Assembly: GCA_019347785.1 (NCBI GenBank)
Contig: JAHWKQ010000021.1
Coordinates: forward strand, 1-16,723
From: Actinomycetota bacterium
GTDB lineage: Bacteria; Actinomycetota; Nitriliruptoria; Euzebyales; Egibacteraceae
Length of the DNA stretch: 16,723 bases
Reading direction: 5' to 3'
A program made the position numbers and the translations under genes. Below, one piece after another: positions 16,000 through 16,723 of the stretch (the first letter of the stretch is position 1; every line of letters begins with the position of its first letter). Under the pieces are notes generated by a model, which saw only the letters and a program-made list of their open reading frames with translations, had not been told where the DNA came from and did not search any database.

Positions 16000-16377
16000 T
16001 CAGCCTCCTCCGCCGGTCCTGTGAGCGGCGACATAGCGGTCCCGGTCCTCCACGGCGCGCGGCTCCGGCAGGAAGCGCAGCTTGCGCCGCGCGTCGGCCG
16101 ACAGCCGGTCGCTGCTCCACGCCTCGTCCCACACGACCTCGACGCTGGCGTCGCCGACCTCGGGCAGGCCCTCGACACGCCGCTTGATGCTGGTGAGCAG
16201 GTCGACGACGAACGGGCACCACCCGCTCGTGAGCACCAACTCGACACGGGCGTCGTCGCCGTCGACGGCCACGGCCCGGACCAGCCCCATATCCACTACG
16301 GAGATGGCCTTCTCGCGGCAGCAGGGGTCGTACACGTCCCGTAGCGCGTCCACGATCACGTCGGCGACCTCCGCCAT
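16000..16377 (-). CDS. DUF59 / MIP18-family metal-sulfur cluster assembly protein
   Basis: A 125-residue protein of the DUF59 (MIP18/PaaD/SufT) family, whose members help insert Fe-S clusters or metals into enzymes. The core is LRDVYDPCCREKAISVVDMG (12-31), with Cys19 and Cys20 where most relatives have a DPE/DPCC motif, then TSGWCPF (50-56) carrying the conserved reactive Cys54, and VVWDEAW (81-87). The tail after residue 100 is charged and not part of the core domain. The ATG 16377 is preceded by AAGGAGG with 4-base spacing; an in-frame ATG at 16521 runs into the secG region and was rejected. Its last codons contain the ribosome binding site of the amidohydrolase gene 2 bases downstream, which binds the two genes in one operon. 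It is divergent from secG. Confidence 0.87.
   Translation of the reverse strand: MAEVADVIVDALRDVYDPCCREKAISVVDMGLVRAVAVDGDDARVELVLTSGWCPFVVDLLTSIKRRVEGLPEVGDASVEVVWDEAWSSDRLSADARRKLRFLPEPRAVEDRDRYVAAHRTGGGG
16004..16011 (-). promoter_or_regulatory. Strong ribosome binding site for the amidohydrolase inside DUF59 gene
   Basis: GGAGGAGG on the minus strand lies within the last codons of the DUF59 gene, six bases before the amidohydrolase ATG at 15997. It fixes the start of the amidohydrolase and shows that the two proteins are translated from one message. Confidence 0.8.
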
Positions 16378-16451
16378 GCGGCCTCCTTCGACGGGTGGCC
16401 CCGCCGCCGGAGGGGACGATGCCACCGCTCCACCGGGCACGCAATGGCCGC

Positions 16452-16457
16452 TACGAT
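16452..16457 (+). promoter_or_regulatory. -10 box of secG
   Basis: TACGAT is a good actinobacterial -10 hexamer. A start about 7-8 bases later, near 16464-16466, would put the GGAGG at 16473-16477 in the leader of the message. No clear -35 box is seen. The upstream spacer 16378-16451 also carries GGTGGC/GCCACC arms (16394-16399 and 16421-16426) of unknown role. Confidence 0.55.
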
Positions 16458-16472
16458 GGAGCCGACCGTCGC

Positions 16473-16477
16473 GGAGG
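16473..16477 (+). promoter_or_regulatory. secG: Ribosome binding site that sets the secG start
   Basis: GGAGG, five bases ahead of GTG 16483. The upstream in-frame ATGs at 16444 and 16456 have no such site and the first lies before the likely promoter. Confidence 0.65.
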
Positions 16478-16482
16478 TCCTC

Positions 16483-16722
16483 GTGCTCCCTGTGCTCACC
16501 GTTGCGCTCATCGCCGTGCACGTCGTCGTGTGCCTGCTGCTGCTGGTGCTGATCCTGCTCAAGTCGGGGCGGGGCGGTGGTCTGTCGGACCTGTTCGGTG
16601 GCGGGGCGATGGGCGGCATGACCGGGTCCACCGTCGTGGAGCGCAACCTGGACCGGCTCACGGTCGCCGCCGGCGTCGTGTTTACGGCCACCACGATGCT
16701 GCTCGCGCTGCTGCTGGCCTGA
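16483..16722 (+). CDS. secG: Preprotein translocase subunit SecG
   Basis: SecG is the small accessory subunit of the SecYEG protein-export channel. Using GTG 16483 the protein has 79 residues, a normal actinobacterial length. It has two membrane helices, about 5-26 and 58-78, joined by the family loop LKSGRGGGLSDLFGGG and the conserved GSTVVERNLDRLT before the second helix. The longer start at 16444 (92 residues) would lie ahead of a likely -10 box and adds 13 residues not expected in SecG; the GGAGG at 16473 supports the GTG. It normally follows tpiA directly in actinobacteria; here it has its own promoter region because the DUF59/amidohydrolase pair has come between. The stop TGA is at 16720-16722, complete within the window. 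Confidence 0.9.
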   Translation: MLPVLTVALIAVHVVVCLLLLVLILLKSGRGGGLSDLFGGGAMGGMTGSTVVERNLDRLTVAAGVVFTATTMLLALLLA

Positions 16723-16723
16723 C

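Noticed and set aside
16378..16444. Extended N-termini for the DUF59 and amidohydrolase genes on the minus strand
   Set aside because: The extensions read through the secG region or through the DUF59 gene in another frame, and both genes have good ribosome binding sites at the shorter starts (16377 and 15997).

Overview
The window is very G+C rich and its gene content and synteny are those of an actinobacterium. Markers are the run uvrC-rapZ-yvcK-gap-pgk-tpiA-secG, a DUF6458 membrane protein, the actinobacterial-type RapZ P-loop (AGRT instead of AGKS/T), many GTG starts, and promoters placed so close to start codons that the messages look leaderless. I cannot name the genus. The mixture of standard actinobacterial order with missing and extra genes would fit a deep-branching lineage (for example the Nitriliruptoria/Egibacter side), but that is a guess.

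Layout. 1-1795 is the 3' part of uvrB, cut by the window edge before its Walker A motif. 1916-3373 encodes a membrane-anchored FtsK/SpoIIIE-type ATPase. Converging on it is a metallo-beta-lactamase-fold hydrolase (3387-4049, minus), which is divergent from uvrA (4128-7013, plus); the 78-bp spacer between them carries two -10 boxes with the same 8-nt distance to the start codon. 7068-7775 (minus) is a small sulfotransferase-like protein and 7870-8112 (minus) a DUF6458 two-helix membrane protein. A long GC palindrome separates the latter from uvrC (8187-10103, plus). Thus uvrB, uvrA and uvrC, the whole UvrABC excinuclease, lie within about 10 kb.

From uvrC the plus strand is an operon-like run: uvrC, rapZ and yvcK with 4-nt overlaps, then a 66-bp spacer with a perfect 19-bp palindrome, then gap, pgk and tpiA with 1- and 4-nt overlaps (lower glycolysis/gluconeogenesis from triose phosphate to 3-phosphoglycerate). 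In most actinobacteria whiA lies between yvcK and gap; here it is absent. After tpiA, two minus-strand genes, a DUF59 metal-sulfur-cluster type protein and a COG2159 amidohydrolase with a degenerate metal site, form a tightly coupled pair inserted before secG (16483-16722, plus), which closes the window.

All three convergent gene junctions have inverted repeats that overlap a stop codon, probably hairpins that end transcripts from one or both sides. I see no tRNA, rRNA, CRISPR array, insertion sequence or integrase. Most of the window is core housekeeping DNA. The parts that deserve attention are the amidohydrolase/DUF59 pair, the missing whiA, the FtsK-like ATPase between repair genes, and the promoter and palindrome architecture.
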